Below are positions 18,944 through 28,284 of a stretch of DNA of 64,000 bases, in pieces; position 1 is the first letter of the stretch; each line of letters begins with the position of its first letter. The stretch is taken from NCBI GenBank assembly GCA_905480425.1, contig CAJQQG010000011.1, forward strand, positions 1 to 64,000, given 5' to 3'. Under the pieces are notes generated by a model. It did no database searches, was not told the DNA's origin, and saw only the letters and a list, made by a program, of their open reading frames with translations. The DNA comes from an uncultured Flavobacteriaceae bacterium. GTDB lineage: Bacteria; Bacteroidota; Bacteroidia; Flavobacteriales; Flavobacteriaceae. Position numbers and translations under genes: made by a program.

Positions 18944-19846
18944 CTAAAGTTTAGGTTTTATTTGTTTCATTAGTTCTTTTCCGCCCTCTTTTAAAATTTT
19001 CATTGCAGCTTTCTCACCATATCCTTTAGCTTCTTTTATATTTATTTCTTCTTCAATAGTGAATGCTATTTTTCCATCCAGGCTAAATAAACCACCTTTG
19101 AAATGAATGATTTCTCCCCAAATTTTAGCAATTGCTCCAATGGGTGCAGTACAGCCTCCTTCAAGTGTGCTTAGAAACGAGCGTTCAATTTGTGCACACG
19201 AAGCCGTTTCTTTACAATTTATTTTTTGCAAACTTTTTTTTAGAGAAGAATTATTTTCTAGAGTTGTAATTCCAATGATCCCTTGAGCAGGTGCTGGAAT
19301 CATCCAATTCAATATTTCGTAATTTTTAGTTAATAAATCAATGCGCTCTAAACCAGCTTGAGCGAATATTGCTCCTGACCAATCAGAATTTTTCAGTTTT
19401 TCCATTCGTTTAGGTAGATTTCCCCTTAAGTTTTCCACTTTATGGTGAGGGTATTTTCTCAGCCATTGGGCTTTTCGGCGTAAACTACCTGAACCGATGG
19501 TTGTTTGTGTTTCCCAACTCTTGAATTTTGGACTATATACAATGAGATCGTTAACATTACCCCTGGGGAGTAATGCACTTATCTTAATTCCCTTAGGAAG
19601 TTTTGTAGGTACATCTTTAAGACTATGAACGGCAATGTCTACAGTGTTGTTAAGTAATGCAGTGTCTAGATTTTTAGTAAATATTCCTTGTATACCCATG
19701 GCGTAAAGAGGTTGGGTAAGATCTTGGTCACCACTACTTTCAATATGAATTAATTTACACGAATGCCCAAATGTTTCCAATTTGTTTTTAACTTCATTGG
19801 CTTGCCATAAGGCCAGGGTACTTTTTCTGGTTCCAATCCTTATCAT
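18944..19846 (-). CDS. hemC: Hydroxymethylbilane synthase (porphobilinogen deaminase)
   Basis: Polymerises four porphobilinogens into hydroxymethylbilane. 300 residues. The N-terminal IRIGTRKSTLALWQA, the catalytic D78 in HSLKDVP, and C232 in LEGGCTAPIGA, which carries the dipyrromethane cofactor, are all present. Its ATG overlaps the hemA stop (ATGA). Confidence 0.96.
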   Translation of the reverse strand: MIRIGTRKSTLALWQANEVKNKLETFGHSCKLIHIESSGDQDLTQPLYAMGIQGIFTKNLDTALLNNTVDIAVHSLKDVPTKLPKGIKISALLPRGNVNDLIVYSPKFKSWETQTTIGSGSLRRKAQWLRKYPHHKVENLRGNLPKRMEKLKNSDWSGAIFAQAGLERIDLLTKNYEILNWMIPAPAQGIIGITTLENNSSLKKSLQKINCKETASCAQIERSFLSTLEGGCTAPIGAIAKIWGEIIHFKGGLFSLDGKIAFTIEEEINIKEAKGYGEKAAMKILKEGGKELMKQIKPKL

Positions 19847-21057
19847 TCGTTATAATTTTCAGGAGCAAGGTCAAACACGTTTTTAAGAACTGCAACAGTT
19901 TCTTCTGCTTTTTCGGGATTTGTCCTCAGGTAAGCTGCAATTTGTCCTGTGATTTTTTGGATTATTTGATCTGTTTCTACTAAAGAAGTAATCTCATTAT
20001 CCATATTATCACTCAGCACAATTTTTTCTTTAAAAGCCTTTAGTGTAGGCACGTATTTTCTGTGTTCTAGCCAAATAAAAAACTCGTCTTCTACCTCCTT
20101 TAATATTTTTTCAGCTTTTGGTATGTGTTTTTGTCTTTTCTCGAAAGTAGCGTCAGTAATTTGTGATAGTTCATCTAAGTGAATTACTTTAACAAGTGGA
20201 TGATTATTCACTTCAGGGGAAACGTTTCTAGGAATGGAAAGATCGAGAATTAATAAAGGTTTATTGTTGTGAATAAGGTCAAGATTTACTGTAGTATTTT
20301 GAGCTCCTGTAGCCACAATAAGCACATCTGCATCATGAATTGCAGCTGTCAATGATCCGAAAGGCTTAACAATTACAGGAAATTTTACTGCTATTTTTTC
20401 TGCTTTCTCTTGGGTTCTGTTAATTAAAACAATATGATCATTTTGTGTATGTTTCACTAAATTTTCACAAGTGTTAGCACCGATTTTTCCGGTACCAAAG
20501 AGCAAGATATTTTTTTTGGAAATATCTATAACGTTTTTAAGAATGTATTGAACGGATGCAAACGCTACAGATGTTGCCCCACTAGATATTTCAGTTTCTG
20601 TCTTGATACGTTTACTAGCCTGAATAACAGCATTAGTGATTCTCTCCAATAGTCCATGAGCTAGTGTCATTTTTTTGGAATGATAAAAACTTTTTTTAAT
20701 CTGTCCAATAATTTCGAAATCACCTAAAATTTGACTTTCTAAACCCGTTCCAACCCTAAAAAAATGATGAAATCCATCAGAGTCACTATGAGTATATCCA
20801 ATGGTTTCAAATAAATTTCTGGAAGTTCCAGTATGTTTGCAAAGCAACTCAATTAATGTTTCTGCGGTGCTTGTCCAAGCATAAATTTCTGTTCTATTGC
20901 AGGTATTGATAACTAAAAAGTCTCTTAATTTAGCATCTTTAGCTTCAAGAAATAGCCCGTGAAGCTGAGCTTCGTTTAAACTAAACTGACTTCTAAGTTC
21001 AATATCGGCGGTTTTATAACTCACACCAATGACATGAAAATGTTTGCTTTTTATCAA
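19843..21057 (-). CDS. hemA: Glutamyl-tRNA reductase
   Basis: Reduces glutamyl-tRNA to glutamate-1-semialdehyde, the committed step of the C5 pathway. 404 residues: the catalytic C53 in NTCNRTE, the GTGLESQILGDFEI signature, an NADPH-binding Rossmann region (LLFGTGKIG) and a C-terminal dimerisation domain. First gene of the minus-strand hem run, divergent from the AraC regulator across 195 bases. The partner hemL (GSA aminotransferase) is not in the window. Confidence 0.96.
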   Translation of the reverse strand: MIKSKHFHVIGVSYKTADIELRSQFSLNEAQLHGLFLEAKDAKLRDFLVINTCNRTEIYAWTSTAETLIELLCKHTGTSRNLFETIGYTHSDSDGFHHFFRVGTGLESQILGDFEIIGQIKKSFYHSKKMTLAHGLLERITNAVIQASKRIKTETEISSGATSVAFASVQYILKNVIDISKKNILLFGTGKIGANTCENLVKHTQNDHIVLINRTQEKAEKIAVKFPVIVKPFGSLTAAIHDADVLIVATGAQNTTVNLDLIHNNKPLLILDLSIPRNVSPEVNNHPLVKVIHLDELSQITDATFEKRQKHIPKAEKILKEVEDEFFIWLEHRKYVPTLKAFKEKIVLSDNMDNEITSLVETDQIIQKITGQIAAYLRTNPEKAEETVAVLKNVFDLAPENYNE

Positions 21058-21085
21058 AAAAAAGTAATTTATTTTAAGATTGTTA

Positions 21086-21093
21086 CAAAAGTA
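21086..21093 (-). promoter_or_regulatory. hemA: Candidate -7 element of the hemA promoter
   Basis: On the minus strand this reads TACTTTTG, a full match to TAnnTTTG, about 29 bases ahead of the hemA ATG. No TTG at -33. Position and strand fit the only gap upstream of the hemACDEF run. Confidence 0.45.
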
Positions 21094-21184
21094 GTGGAGT
21101 CATTAGTTAAAAAATAACGCTAAAAAGTTTATAAACAACTCTATAAGTTTTTTTTAGTGTAATGATGAATTATTAAAATTATTC

Positions 21185-21192
21185 TAATTTTG
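21185..21192 (+). promoter_or_regulatory. Candidate -7 element of the araC-hemH-MATE promoter
   Basis: TAATTTTG matches TAnnTTTG, 60 bases ahead of the regulator's ATG and facing away from the hemA element about 100 bases off. The divergent pair would allow the regulator to control both transcripts from one gap. Confidence 0.4.
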
Positions 21193-21252
21193 TGAGTATA
21201 GATCAACATATAAAATTATTATTTATTTAAAATAATTAATTTTTAATTAAAA

Positions 21253-22140
21253 ATGGATGTAAAAAACAACGATAAAAGTTCTAAAAAAATCACAGCTCTT
21301 GAGGATGATTTTTCGGTACTTAGAATTAGAAATGATTTAGATCTACCCAAGACAGTTCAACACCCTGTGGATCAAGAGTTTATTCAATTCCATTTTTGTT
21401 CTAAAGGGCAAATGAATTTTTCTTTTAATCAAGGTAATTATAGCTTTCCACTTAGTGATGGCCATTCGATGTTGCTTTTTAATCCTCAAAAGACTCTGCC
21501 TATTGATTTAGAAATGGCACCTCAGACTTGGTTGGTGAGCATTCTAATTTCGGTTACTAGATTTCATTCATTATTTTCTTCAGATGCTGATCACATTTCT
21601 TTTTTAAGTCCTGAAAACAGTTCTAAAAAATATTACGATACCCTTCCTTTCAAATCTTCTATTGCTGTAGTCTTAAGTCAAATTCTACAAGCAAAAGTTC
21701 ATGACAGCATGAAAGAACTTTATTTTAAAGGTAAGGTTTATGAGCTTTTAAGCTTGTACTTTAATAAAAGTGAAGATCCCTCATTGGAACAATGTCCTTT
21801 TTTGATAGATGAAGAAAATGTTCAAAAAATCAGAAGAGCTAAAGACATTATTTTGGAACGAATGACGGATCCCCCTTCGTTAGAAAATCTTTCGGTGGAG
21901 ATTGGACTTTCTCTAAAAAAATTAAAAGAAGGTTTTAAGCAACTATATGGTGACACTGTTTATTCCTATTTATTAGACCATAAAATGGAAGAAGCACGAA
22001 GAATGTTGGATTCACAAAAATTTAATGTTAATGAAGTTGGCTTAAAATTAGGGTATAGTACAGCAAGTCACTTTATTGCAGCTTTTAAAAAGAAATATGG
22101 AACAACTCCAAAGAAATATATAGGTTCAGTATCTTCGTAA
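21253..22140 (+). CDS. AraC-family transcriptional regulator in the heme cluster
   Basis: DNA-binding regulator of 295 residues. The first about 185 form a cupin-like sensing region without a family I recognise. The C-terminal about 100 hold the two helix-turn-helix AraC domain, seen as LENLSVEIGLSLKKLKEGFK and LGYSTASHFIAAFKKKYGTTPKKY. It is divergent from hemA and 10 bases ahead of hemH, so control of heme synthesis by a heme- or porphyrin-related signal is a reasonable inference. The ligand is unknown, and no haem-binding CP or CxxCH motif is visible. Confidence 0.85.
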   Translation: MDVKNNDKSSKKITALEDDFSVLRIRNDLDLPKTVQHPVDQEFIQFHFCSKGQMNFSFNQGNYSFPLSDGHSMLLFNPQKTLPIDLEMAPQTWLVSILISVTRFHSLFSSDADHISFLSPENSSKKYYDTLPFKSSIAVVLSQILQAKVHDSMKELYFKGKVYELLSLYFNKSEDPSLEQCPFLIDEENVQKIRRAKDIILERMTDPPSLENLSVEIGLSLKKLKEGFKQLYGDTVYSYLLDHKMEEARRMLDSQKFNVNEVGLKLGYSTASHFIAAFKKKYGTTPKKYIGSVSS

Positions 22141-22150
22141 AAAATTTTAA

Positions 22151-23179
22151 ATGAAAGGAGTATTACTTGTAAATCTTGGCTCACCAGATACTACAAAGAC
22201 AAATGATGTTAGAGATTATTTAGATGAATTTTTAATGGATGAGCGAGTAATTGATTTGCCTAAATGGTTACGTACATTTTTAGTTAAAGGAATTATTTTA
22301 AAAACACGGCCTAAAAAGTCAGCTAAAGCATATCGTAAGATATGGTGGAAAGAAGGTTCTCCTCTTATAGTTTTATCTAAAAGACTTCAAAATAAAGTTC
22401 AAAAAAATGTTTCTGTACCTGTGGAATTATCAATGCGTTATGGAAATCCGTCTATAGAGGCTGGATTAAACGCTTTAAATAAGTTAGGGGTGGATGATGT
22501 ATTTATAATTCCTTTATATCCTCAACATGCCATGGCAACTACCGAAACCATTATGGTATTGGCAGAAGAATTGAAAAATAAATATTTCCCTAAAATGAGG
22601 TTTACCTCACTTCCTTCTTTTTATAACCATCCTGATTATATTAGGGTTTTAGCCAATACTATTCAAGATTTTTTAAAAGGAAAAAACTTTGAGCATTTAT
22701 TGTTTTCGTATCATGGTATCCCGGAAAGACATATTAAAAAATCTGACATTACTCAATCACATTGTAAAATTGACGGAAAATGTTGTTTTACGGAATCTCC
22801 TGCTCACGCTTATTGTTATAAACATCAATGTGAAATGACTTCTTTAAAAGTAGCTGAATATCTTGAATTAAAACCTAATACTTATTCCACTATTTTTCAA
22901 TCTAGGGTTTCTATTATCGGTCAATGGCTTAGACCTTATACCGATAAAACAATAGAGGCATTTGCTAAGAATGGGGCTAAGGAATTGGCTATTGCGACTC
23001 CCTCTTTTGTTTCAGATTGCCTAGAAACGTTAGAAGAAATAGGAATGGAGGCAACAGAAGATTTTAAAGATAACGGAGGAAAACATCTACACGTAATTCC
23101 ATGTATAAATGATCGGGATGATTGGGTAAAAGTATTAAGTCGTTGGATTGATGAATGGGCGCTAAATAAAAGCGTTTAA
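22151..23179 (+). CDS. hemH: Ferrochelatase
   Basis: Inserts Fe2+ into protoporphyrin IX to make protoheme, the terminal step. 342 residues with VLLVNLGSP at the start, the catalytic H188 in YHGIPERH, and QSRVSIIGQWLRPYTDKT. A cysteine-rich stretch around 205-230 (CKIDGKCCF, then CYKHQC) resembles that of other bacterial ferrochelatases. It lies 10 bases after the AraC gene, and its stop shares one base with the MATE start (TAATG). Confidence 0.96.
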   Translation: MKGVLLVNLGSPDTTKTNDVRDYLDEFLMDERVIDLPKWLRTFLVKGIILKTRPKKSAKAYRKIWWKEGSPLIVLSKRLQNKVQKNVSVPVELSMRYGNPSIEAGLNALNKLGVDDVFIIPLYPQHAMATTETIMVLAEELKNKYFPKMRFTSLPSFYNHPDYIRVLANTIQDFLKGKNFEHLLFSYHGIPERHIKKSDITQSHCKIDGKCCFTESPAHAYCYKHQCEMTSLKVAEYLELKPNTYSTIFQSRVSIIGQWLRPYTDKTIEAFAKNGAKELAIATPSFVSDCLETLEEIGMEATEDFKDNGGKHLHVIPCINDRDDWVKVLSRWIDEWALNKSV

Positions 23180-24522
23180 TGAGCAAAAAGAGCACCGAAA
23201 TTTTAGGTACTGAAAACATTCCAAAGTTACTAATTCAACAGGCTGTTCCTGCCTCTATTGGTATATTGGTGATGTCTCTCAATATTTTGATCGACACCAT
23301 TTTTGTAGGCCAATGGATAGGATCTGACGCTATTGCCGCAATCAATGTAGTTTTGCCAGTTTCATTTTTCATTGCTGCTCTAGGAATGTCAATAGGTATC
23401 GGAGGGGCTTCGATTATTTCTAGATCATTGGGAAAAAAAAATCTACTCAAAGCAGAAAACACATTCGGTAATCAAATCACTCTAACCTTTATAATTACCA
23501 TTGCGGTTGTTATAGTAGGACTTGTTTTTGTTGATCAAATTATCCCGGTATTTGGTGGTAAGGGTTCCTTATTTGAAATCGCTAAAACCTATTATGTGAT
23601 TGTTCTGTATGGAGTTCCTGTACTGGCTTTTTGTATGATGTCAAACAATACAATACGCGCAGAAGGAAAACCTAAAAACGCAATGTATGCTATGATGATT
23701 CCTTCTGTTACGAACCTTTTATTAGATTATGTTTTTATTAAAATTTTTGGCTGGGGAATGATGGGTGCAGCATGGGCAACAACTCTCTCCTATGGTTTTT
23801 GTGCCTCTTATATTGTATATTTCTTTTTTTCTAAGCACACGAGTTTACACCCTAAGTTAAAACATTTTAGCCTGAAATTTTCATTGGTAAAAGAAATTAC
23901 CTCTTTGGGCTCTGTTACTTTAACTCGCCAAGCAATGGTTAGTATTACTGTTTTATTGGTCAATAATATATTATTCTCTTTTGGAGGAGAATCGTCTATA
24001 GCAGTTTATGCAATATTGAGTCGAATGTTAATGTTTGCAACTTTTCCAATTCTTGGAATTACTCAAGGATTTTTACCCATTGCTGGGTTTAATTATGGCG
24101 CAAAAAATTGGATACGTGTCCGGAATGCAATTAATATATCTATAGCTTATGCAACTTTTTTAGCAAGTCTCATTTTTGCGGTAATTTTCTTTTTTGCAGA
24201 AAGTATTCCAAATGTTTTTTCAGATAATCAATATGTTGCTAATCATGCGCCAACTGCTTTACGTTACGTTTTTGTAGCTCTCCCTATTGTTGGGATACAA
24301 CTTATAGGAGCAGCTTATTTTCAAGCAATAGGTAAAGCTCTTCCAGCTTTACTACTAACCTTGAGTAGACAAGGTATTTTTTTTATTCCATTGTTGTTTA
24401 TTTTACCTCGTTTTTATGGAGTAGATGGTGTTTGGATGGCCTTTCCAATTGCAGATGTTCTTTCTACCATTGTTACAGGATTTTTTTTAAATAGGGAGGT
24501 TAGTAAATTGAAAACGACCTAA
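23179..24522 (+). CDS. MATE-family efflux transporter
   Basis: Cation-coupled multidrug/toxin exporter, 447 residues, with 12 hydrophobic segments in two homologous halves. Typical spans are GSDAIAAINVVLPVSFF, MGIGGASIISRSLG and GITQGFLPIAGFNYGA. Translationally coupled to hemH, sharing the A of TAATG. A role in exporting excess porphyrin is possible but is inference from position only. Confidence 0.9.
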   Translation: MSKKSTEILGTENIPKLLIQQAVPASIGILVMSLNILIDTIFVGQWIGSDAIAAINVVLPVSFFIAALGMSIGIGGASIISRSLGKKNLLKAENTFGNQITLTFIITIAVVIVGLVFVDQIIPVFGGKGSLFEIAKTYYVIVLYGVPVLAFCMMSNNTIRAEGKPKNAMYAMMIPSVTNLLLDYVFIKIFGWGMMGAAWATTLSYGFCASYIVYFFFSKHTSLHPKLKHFSLKFSLVKEITSLGSVTLTRQAMVSITVLLVNNILFSFGGESSIAVYAILSRMLMFATFPILGITQGFLPIAGFNYGAKNWIRVRNAINISIAYATFLASLIFAVIFFFAESIPNVFSDNQYVANHAPTALRYVFVALPIVGIQLIGAAYFQAIGKALPALLLTLSRQGIFFIPLLFILPRFYGVDGVWMAFPIADVLSTIVTGFFLNREVSKLKTT

Positions 24523-24606
24523 CTTTTAAAAGAAATGGTTATCTAATAGCATACCTATGTTTAAAACAATTAAATTTTATACTTTTAGTTTTTATACATA
24601 TTCAAT

Positions 24607-27600
24607 ATGAAGACTTTACACATAAATACACAGTATTTAATAATAGCTCTTTTCCTTTTTTCAATTCAACCTTTTTATGGACAGCGAAAAAAGCGAAGTA
24701 AACAAGTAGCTTCAGTCTCATATCCAAATTCAGTCTATGAATCATTATCCTACAGGTCTATAGGTCCTTTCAGAGGCGGAAGATCTTCTGCAGTTACTGG
24801 CGTTCCTGGAAAACCAAAGCTATATTATTTTGGCGCTGCTGGTGGGGGTGTTTGGAAAACAGAAGATGGAGGCATAACCTATAAAAATATTTCGGATGGC
24901 TATTTTGGCGGAAGTATTGGTTCAATCGCAGTAGCTAAAAGTGATTTAAATGTTATTTATGTTGGCGGAGGAGAAGTCACAGTTAGAGGTAATGTTTCGT
25001 CAGGATATGGAATATGGAAATCGGAAGATGCTGGTAAAACATGGACTTTTTCTGGATTACCAGAATCAAGACATATCCCCAGAATAGTCATAGATCCAAA
25101 TAATTCAGAGATTGTTTATGCAGCGGTACTTGGAAATTTATACAAGCCAACCATAGAGCGCGGGGTGTATAAAAGCGTTAATGGGGGTAAAACATGGAAA
25201 AAAGTATTATTTTCTAATATGCATGCCGGAGCGGTTGAGTTAGTTATGGACCCGACAAACTCAAGAGTTTTATATGCCGCTACCTGGAGAATCAACAGAA
25301 CACCTTACAGCATGAATAGTGGGGGAGAAGGTTCAGTTTTATGGAAAAGTATAGATGCGGGTTCCACTTGGGAGAAAATTAGTAGGAACAAAGGTTTTGC
25401 CAGTGGAATATTAGGTATTATGGGTATAACTGTTTCACCCTTAAATCCTCAAAAAGTATGGGTAATTGTTGAAAATAAAGATCAAGGGGGAGTTTACAAA
25501 TCTGACGACGGAGGGGCCACATGGAATCATGTAAATGAAAGTCGTGCCCTTAGACAGCGTGCGTGGTATTATTCTAAAATTTATGCAGACACCCAAGATG
25601 AGGACATTGTTTATGTAATGAACGTCTCATATCATAAATCTAAAGATGGAGGAAAGACCTTTAAGGGTTATAACGCTCCTCATGGTGATCATCATGATTT
25701 ATGGATAGCTCCAGAAGACAATCAACGAATGATTATTGCTGATGATGGGGGAGCTCAAATTTCAACAAATGCTGGAGAAACTTGGAGCACTTATTACAAT
25801 CAACCTACCGCACAGTTTTATAGAGTTACCACTGATAATGCATTTCCATATCGTATTTATGCTGCACAACAGGATAATTCAACCATTCGTATAAATCATC
25901 GTTCAGATGGTAGAAACATTTCTGAAGAAGATTGGGAGTCAACAGCGGGAGGTGAATCAGCACATATAGCGATTGATCCATTAGATAATGACATTGTTTA
26001 TGGAGGTAGTTACGGGGGTTTTTTAACGCGTGTGAATCACAAAACAAGTCTCAGAAGATCGATCAATGTTTGGCCTGACAATCCGATGGGATATGGCGCC
26101 GAAGGAATGAAATATCGTTTTCAATGGAATTTTCCGATCATCTTTAGTAAGCACAATCCCAAAAAGCTATATACATTTTCTAATCAAGTTCATGTTTCTG
26201 AAAATGAGGGACAGTCATGGGAAATCATTAGCCAAGATCTAACACGAAATGATCCAGATCGTTTAAAATCATCTGGTGGACCCATCACTCAAGATAATAC
26301 CGGAGTAGAATATTACTGTACTATTTTTGCAGCAAATGAATCTCCTCTTGAGGAAGGATTATTATGGGTAGGGAGTGATGATGGATTGTTACATCTAACT
26401 CGTGATGGCGGTAAAAATTGGTCAAATGTTACCCCCGCTCAAATGCCTAAATGGTTAATGATTAATAGTATTGATCCGTCACCATTTGATCCAGCGGTTT
26501 GTTATGTCGCAGGAACACTCTATAAAACAGGTGATTTTAGACCCTATTTATATAAAACCATGGATTATGGACAAACATGGATAAAAATAACCAATAGTAT
26601 AAATAAAGAGCATTTTACTCGTGTGCTCAGAGCTGATCCTTCTATAGAGGGGTTACTCTATGCAGGAACAGAAGCAGGTATGTATATTTCTTATGATGAT
26701 GGTGCTTTTTGGAGCCCTTTTCAATTGAATTTACCAATAGTTCCCATTACTGATTTGACCATTAAAGACAATAGTTTGATTGTTGCTACTCAAGGAAGAA
26801 GTTTGTGGATGATTGATGATTTAACAGTTCTTCATCAGCTGAATCAAGAAGTAGTTAAGAATGAGATGACACTCTTTAAACCTAGGGATAGTTACCGTAC
26901 TCAAGGCTATGGAGGAAGAACTTCTTTAACAGCTGGAACTAATATACCTAATGGGGCGATTGTACATTTTAACCTCAAAGACTTTGATTCGATAAAAGAC
27001 ACTATTCAATTGCATTTTAGAGAAGAAGGAGGGGCCTTAATTAAAACCTTCAGTACAGCCTCTTTAAAGGATAAATTAGAAGTAAAGTCGGGAGGAAATC
27101 GATTTGTATGGAACACCAGATACAAGGGAGCAGAGCTTCTTGACGGAATGATTCTATGGGGAGCTTCTTTAACTGGAGCAAAGGCAGTGCCCGGCCAATA
27201 CAAAGTGAGTTTGCAAAAAGGTGAAATGGTTACTGAGCAAACATTTACTATTTTACCTGATCCTAGAGCTGAGGTAACTGCTAAAGAAAGACAAAAGCAT
27301 TTTGATTTTGTGAATTCAGTTAATCAAACTTTAGATGAGGCGCATCAAGCTATTAAAAACATCAGAGGTATTAATGCAAAACTAGATACCTTTGAAAAAA
27401 ACTTTAGAGATTTAAAAGAAGCAAAAGAAATTGTTGAAACTGCCACTGTCCTTAAAAAAGAATTTTCAGAAATTGAAAAGGCGCTTTATCAAACTCAAAA
27501 TAGGAGTAATCAAGATCCGCTTAATTTCCCAATTCGCTTGACCAACAAGCTTGGACATATAAACAATTTAGTTATGGGGAATGATTTTCCTCCAACAGAT

Positions 27601-27741
27601 CAGGATGTTGAGGTAAGTAAGTTGCTTACAAGTCAAATTAAAATCCAAATAGATCACTACAAAAAACTATTGACTAAAGATTTGGAAGCCTTTAACAAGA
27701 CTTTTGCTGATTTGAAATTAGATTTTTTAACCTTAAAATAA
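24607..27741 (+). CDS. Secreted Asp-box (sortilin/VPS10-like) beta-propeller protein
   Basis: 1044 residues with a Sec signal peptide (hydrophobic core 10-24, cut likely after YGQ). Residues about 50-760 hold at least ten Asp-box motifs of the form S/T-x-D-x-G-x-T-W, such as KTEDGG, KSEDAGKTW, KSVNGGKTW, KSIDAGSTW, KSDDGGATW and TRDGGKNW, implying one or two large beta-propellers. A beta-rich domain (about 780-890) and a helical tail follow. Databases often call these proteins glycosyl hydrolases, but I see no catalytic residues and would not assign an enzyme activity. Location is periplasmic or outer-surface. It sits 84 bases after the MATE gene and 6 before hemJ. Confidence 0.85.
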   Translation: MKTLHINTQYLIIALFLFSIQPFYGQRKKRSKQVASVSYPNSVYESLSYRSIGPFRGGRSSAVTGVPGKPKLYYFGAAGGGVWKTEDGGITYKNISDGYFGGSIGSIAVAKSDLNVIYVGGGEVTVRGNVSSGYGIWKSEDAGKTWTFSGLPESRHIPRIVIDPNNSEIVYAAVLGNLYKPTIERGVYKSVNGGKTWKKVLFSNMHAGAVELVMDPTNSRVLYAATWRINRTPYSMNSGGEGSVLWKSIDAGSTWEKISRNKGFASGILGIMGITVSPLNPQKVWVIVENKDQGGVYKSDDGGATWNHVNESRALRQRAWYYSKIYADTQDEDIVYVMNVSYHKSKDGGKTFKGYNAPHGDHHDLWIAPEDNQRMIIADDGGAQISTNAGETWSTYYNQPTAQFYRVTTDNAFPYRIYAAQQDNSTIRINHRSDGRNISEEDWESTAGGESAHIAIDPLDNDIVYGGSYGGFLTRVNHKTSLRRSINVWPDNPMGYGAEGMKYRFQWNFPIIFSKHNPKKLYTFSNQVHVSENEGQSWEIISQDLTRNDPDRLKSSGGPITQDNTGVEYYCTIFAANESPLEEGLLWVGSDDGLLHLTRDGGKNWSNVTPAQMPKWLMINSIDPSPFDPAVCYVAGTLYKTGDFRPYLYKTMDYGQTWIKITNSINKEHFTRVLRADPSIEGLLYAGTEAGMYISYDDGAFWSPFQLNLPIVPITDLTIKDNSLIVATQGRSLWMIDDLTVLHQLNQEVVKNEMTLFKPRDSYRTQGYGGRTSLTAGTNIPNGAIVHFNLKDFDSIKDTIQLHFREEGGALIKTFSTASLKDKLEVKSGGNRFVWNTRYKGAELLDGMILWGASLTGAKAVPGQYKVSLQKGEMVTEQTFTILPDPRAEVTAKERQKHFDFVNSVNQTLDEAHQAIKNIRGINAKLDTFEKNFRDLKEAKEIVETATVLKKEFSEIEKALYQTQNRSNQDPLNFPIRLTNKLGHINNLVMGNDFPPTDQDVEVSKLLTSQIKIQIDHYKKLLTKDLEAFNKTFADLKLDFLTLK

Positions 27742-27747
27742 AACGTC

Positions 27748-28284
27748 TTGTATTATAATTACATCAAAGCGTTACATCTTATTTTTGTTATAACTTGGTT
27801 TGCTGGACTTTTTTATATCCCAAGACTTTTTATCTACCATATTGAAGCTATAAATAAACCTAAAAATGAAGCAGATATTCTCATTCCACAATTTAAATTG
27901 ATGGCCAAAAGGTTATGGTATATTATTTCATGGCCATCTGCAGTGTTGGCAATTATATTTGCAATTTGGTTGCTGGTTCTAATGCCCTCATGGTTATCAC
28001 AGCCCTGGATGCATTTAAAACTATCGTTTGTTCTTCTCTTGATTGCTTATCATTTGAGAACACATCATTTTTTTTTAAAACTTCAAAAAGATCAAAACAC
28101 TTGTAGTAGTAATTATATGCGGATATGGAATGAGGGCGCTTCTTTATTACTTTTTGCTATTATTTTTTTGATTATTCTAAAAGACACCCTTCATTGGATA
28201 CCAGGAGTTTTAGGGATTGTCGGTCTAGCATTAGTACTTCTTTTAGGGATTCGACTTTATAAAAAAACACGAAAAGACGAATGA
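27748..28284 (+). CDS. hemJ: Protoporphyrinogen IX oxidase, HemJ (UPF0093/CopD-like) family
   Basis: Membrane enzyme that aromatises protoporphyrinogen IX to protoporphyrin IX. 178 residues and about five hydrophobic helices, starting YYNYIKALHLIFVITWFAGL as in HemJ proteins. The two residues essential in the family are present: H10 in KALH and K91 in MHLK. It supplies the step missing between HemF and HemH in the cluster 4.5 kb upstream, as no hemG or hemY is seen. Start is TTG, which matches the family's N-terminus; no in-frame ATG lies close by. Overlaps the kinase gene by 4 bases. Confidence 0.88.
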   Translation: MYYNYIKALHLIFVITWFAGLFYIPRLFIYHIEAINKPKNEADILIPQFKLMAKRLWYIISWPSAVLAIIFAIWLLVLMPSWLSQPWMHLKLSFVLLLIAYHLRTHHFFLKLQKDQNTCSSNYMRIWNEGASLLLFAIIFLIILKDTLHWIPGVLGIVGLALVLLLGIRLYKKTRKDE

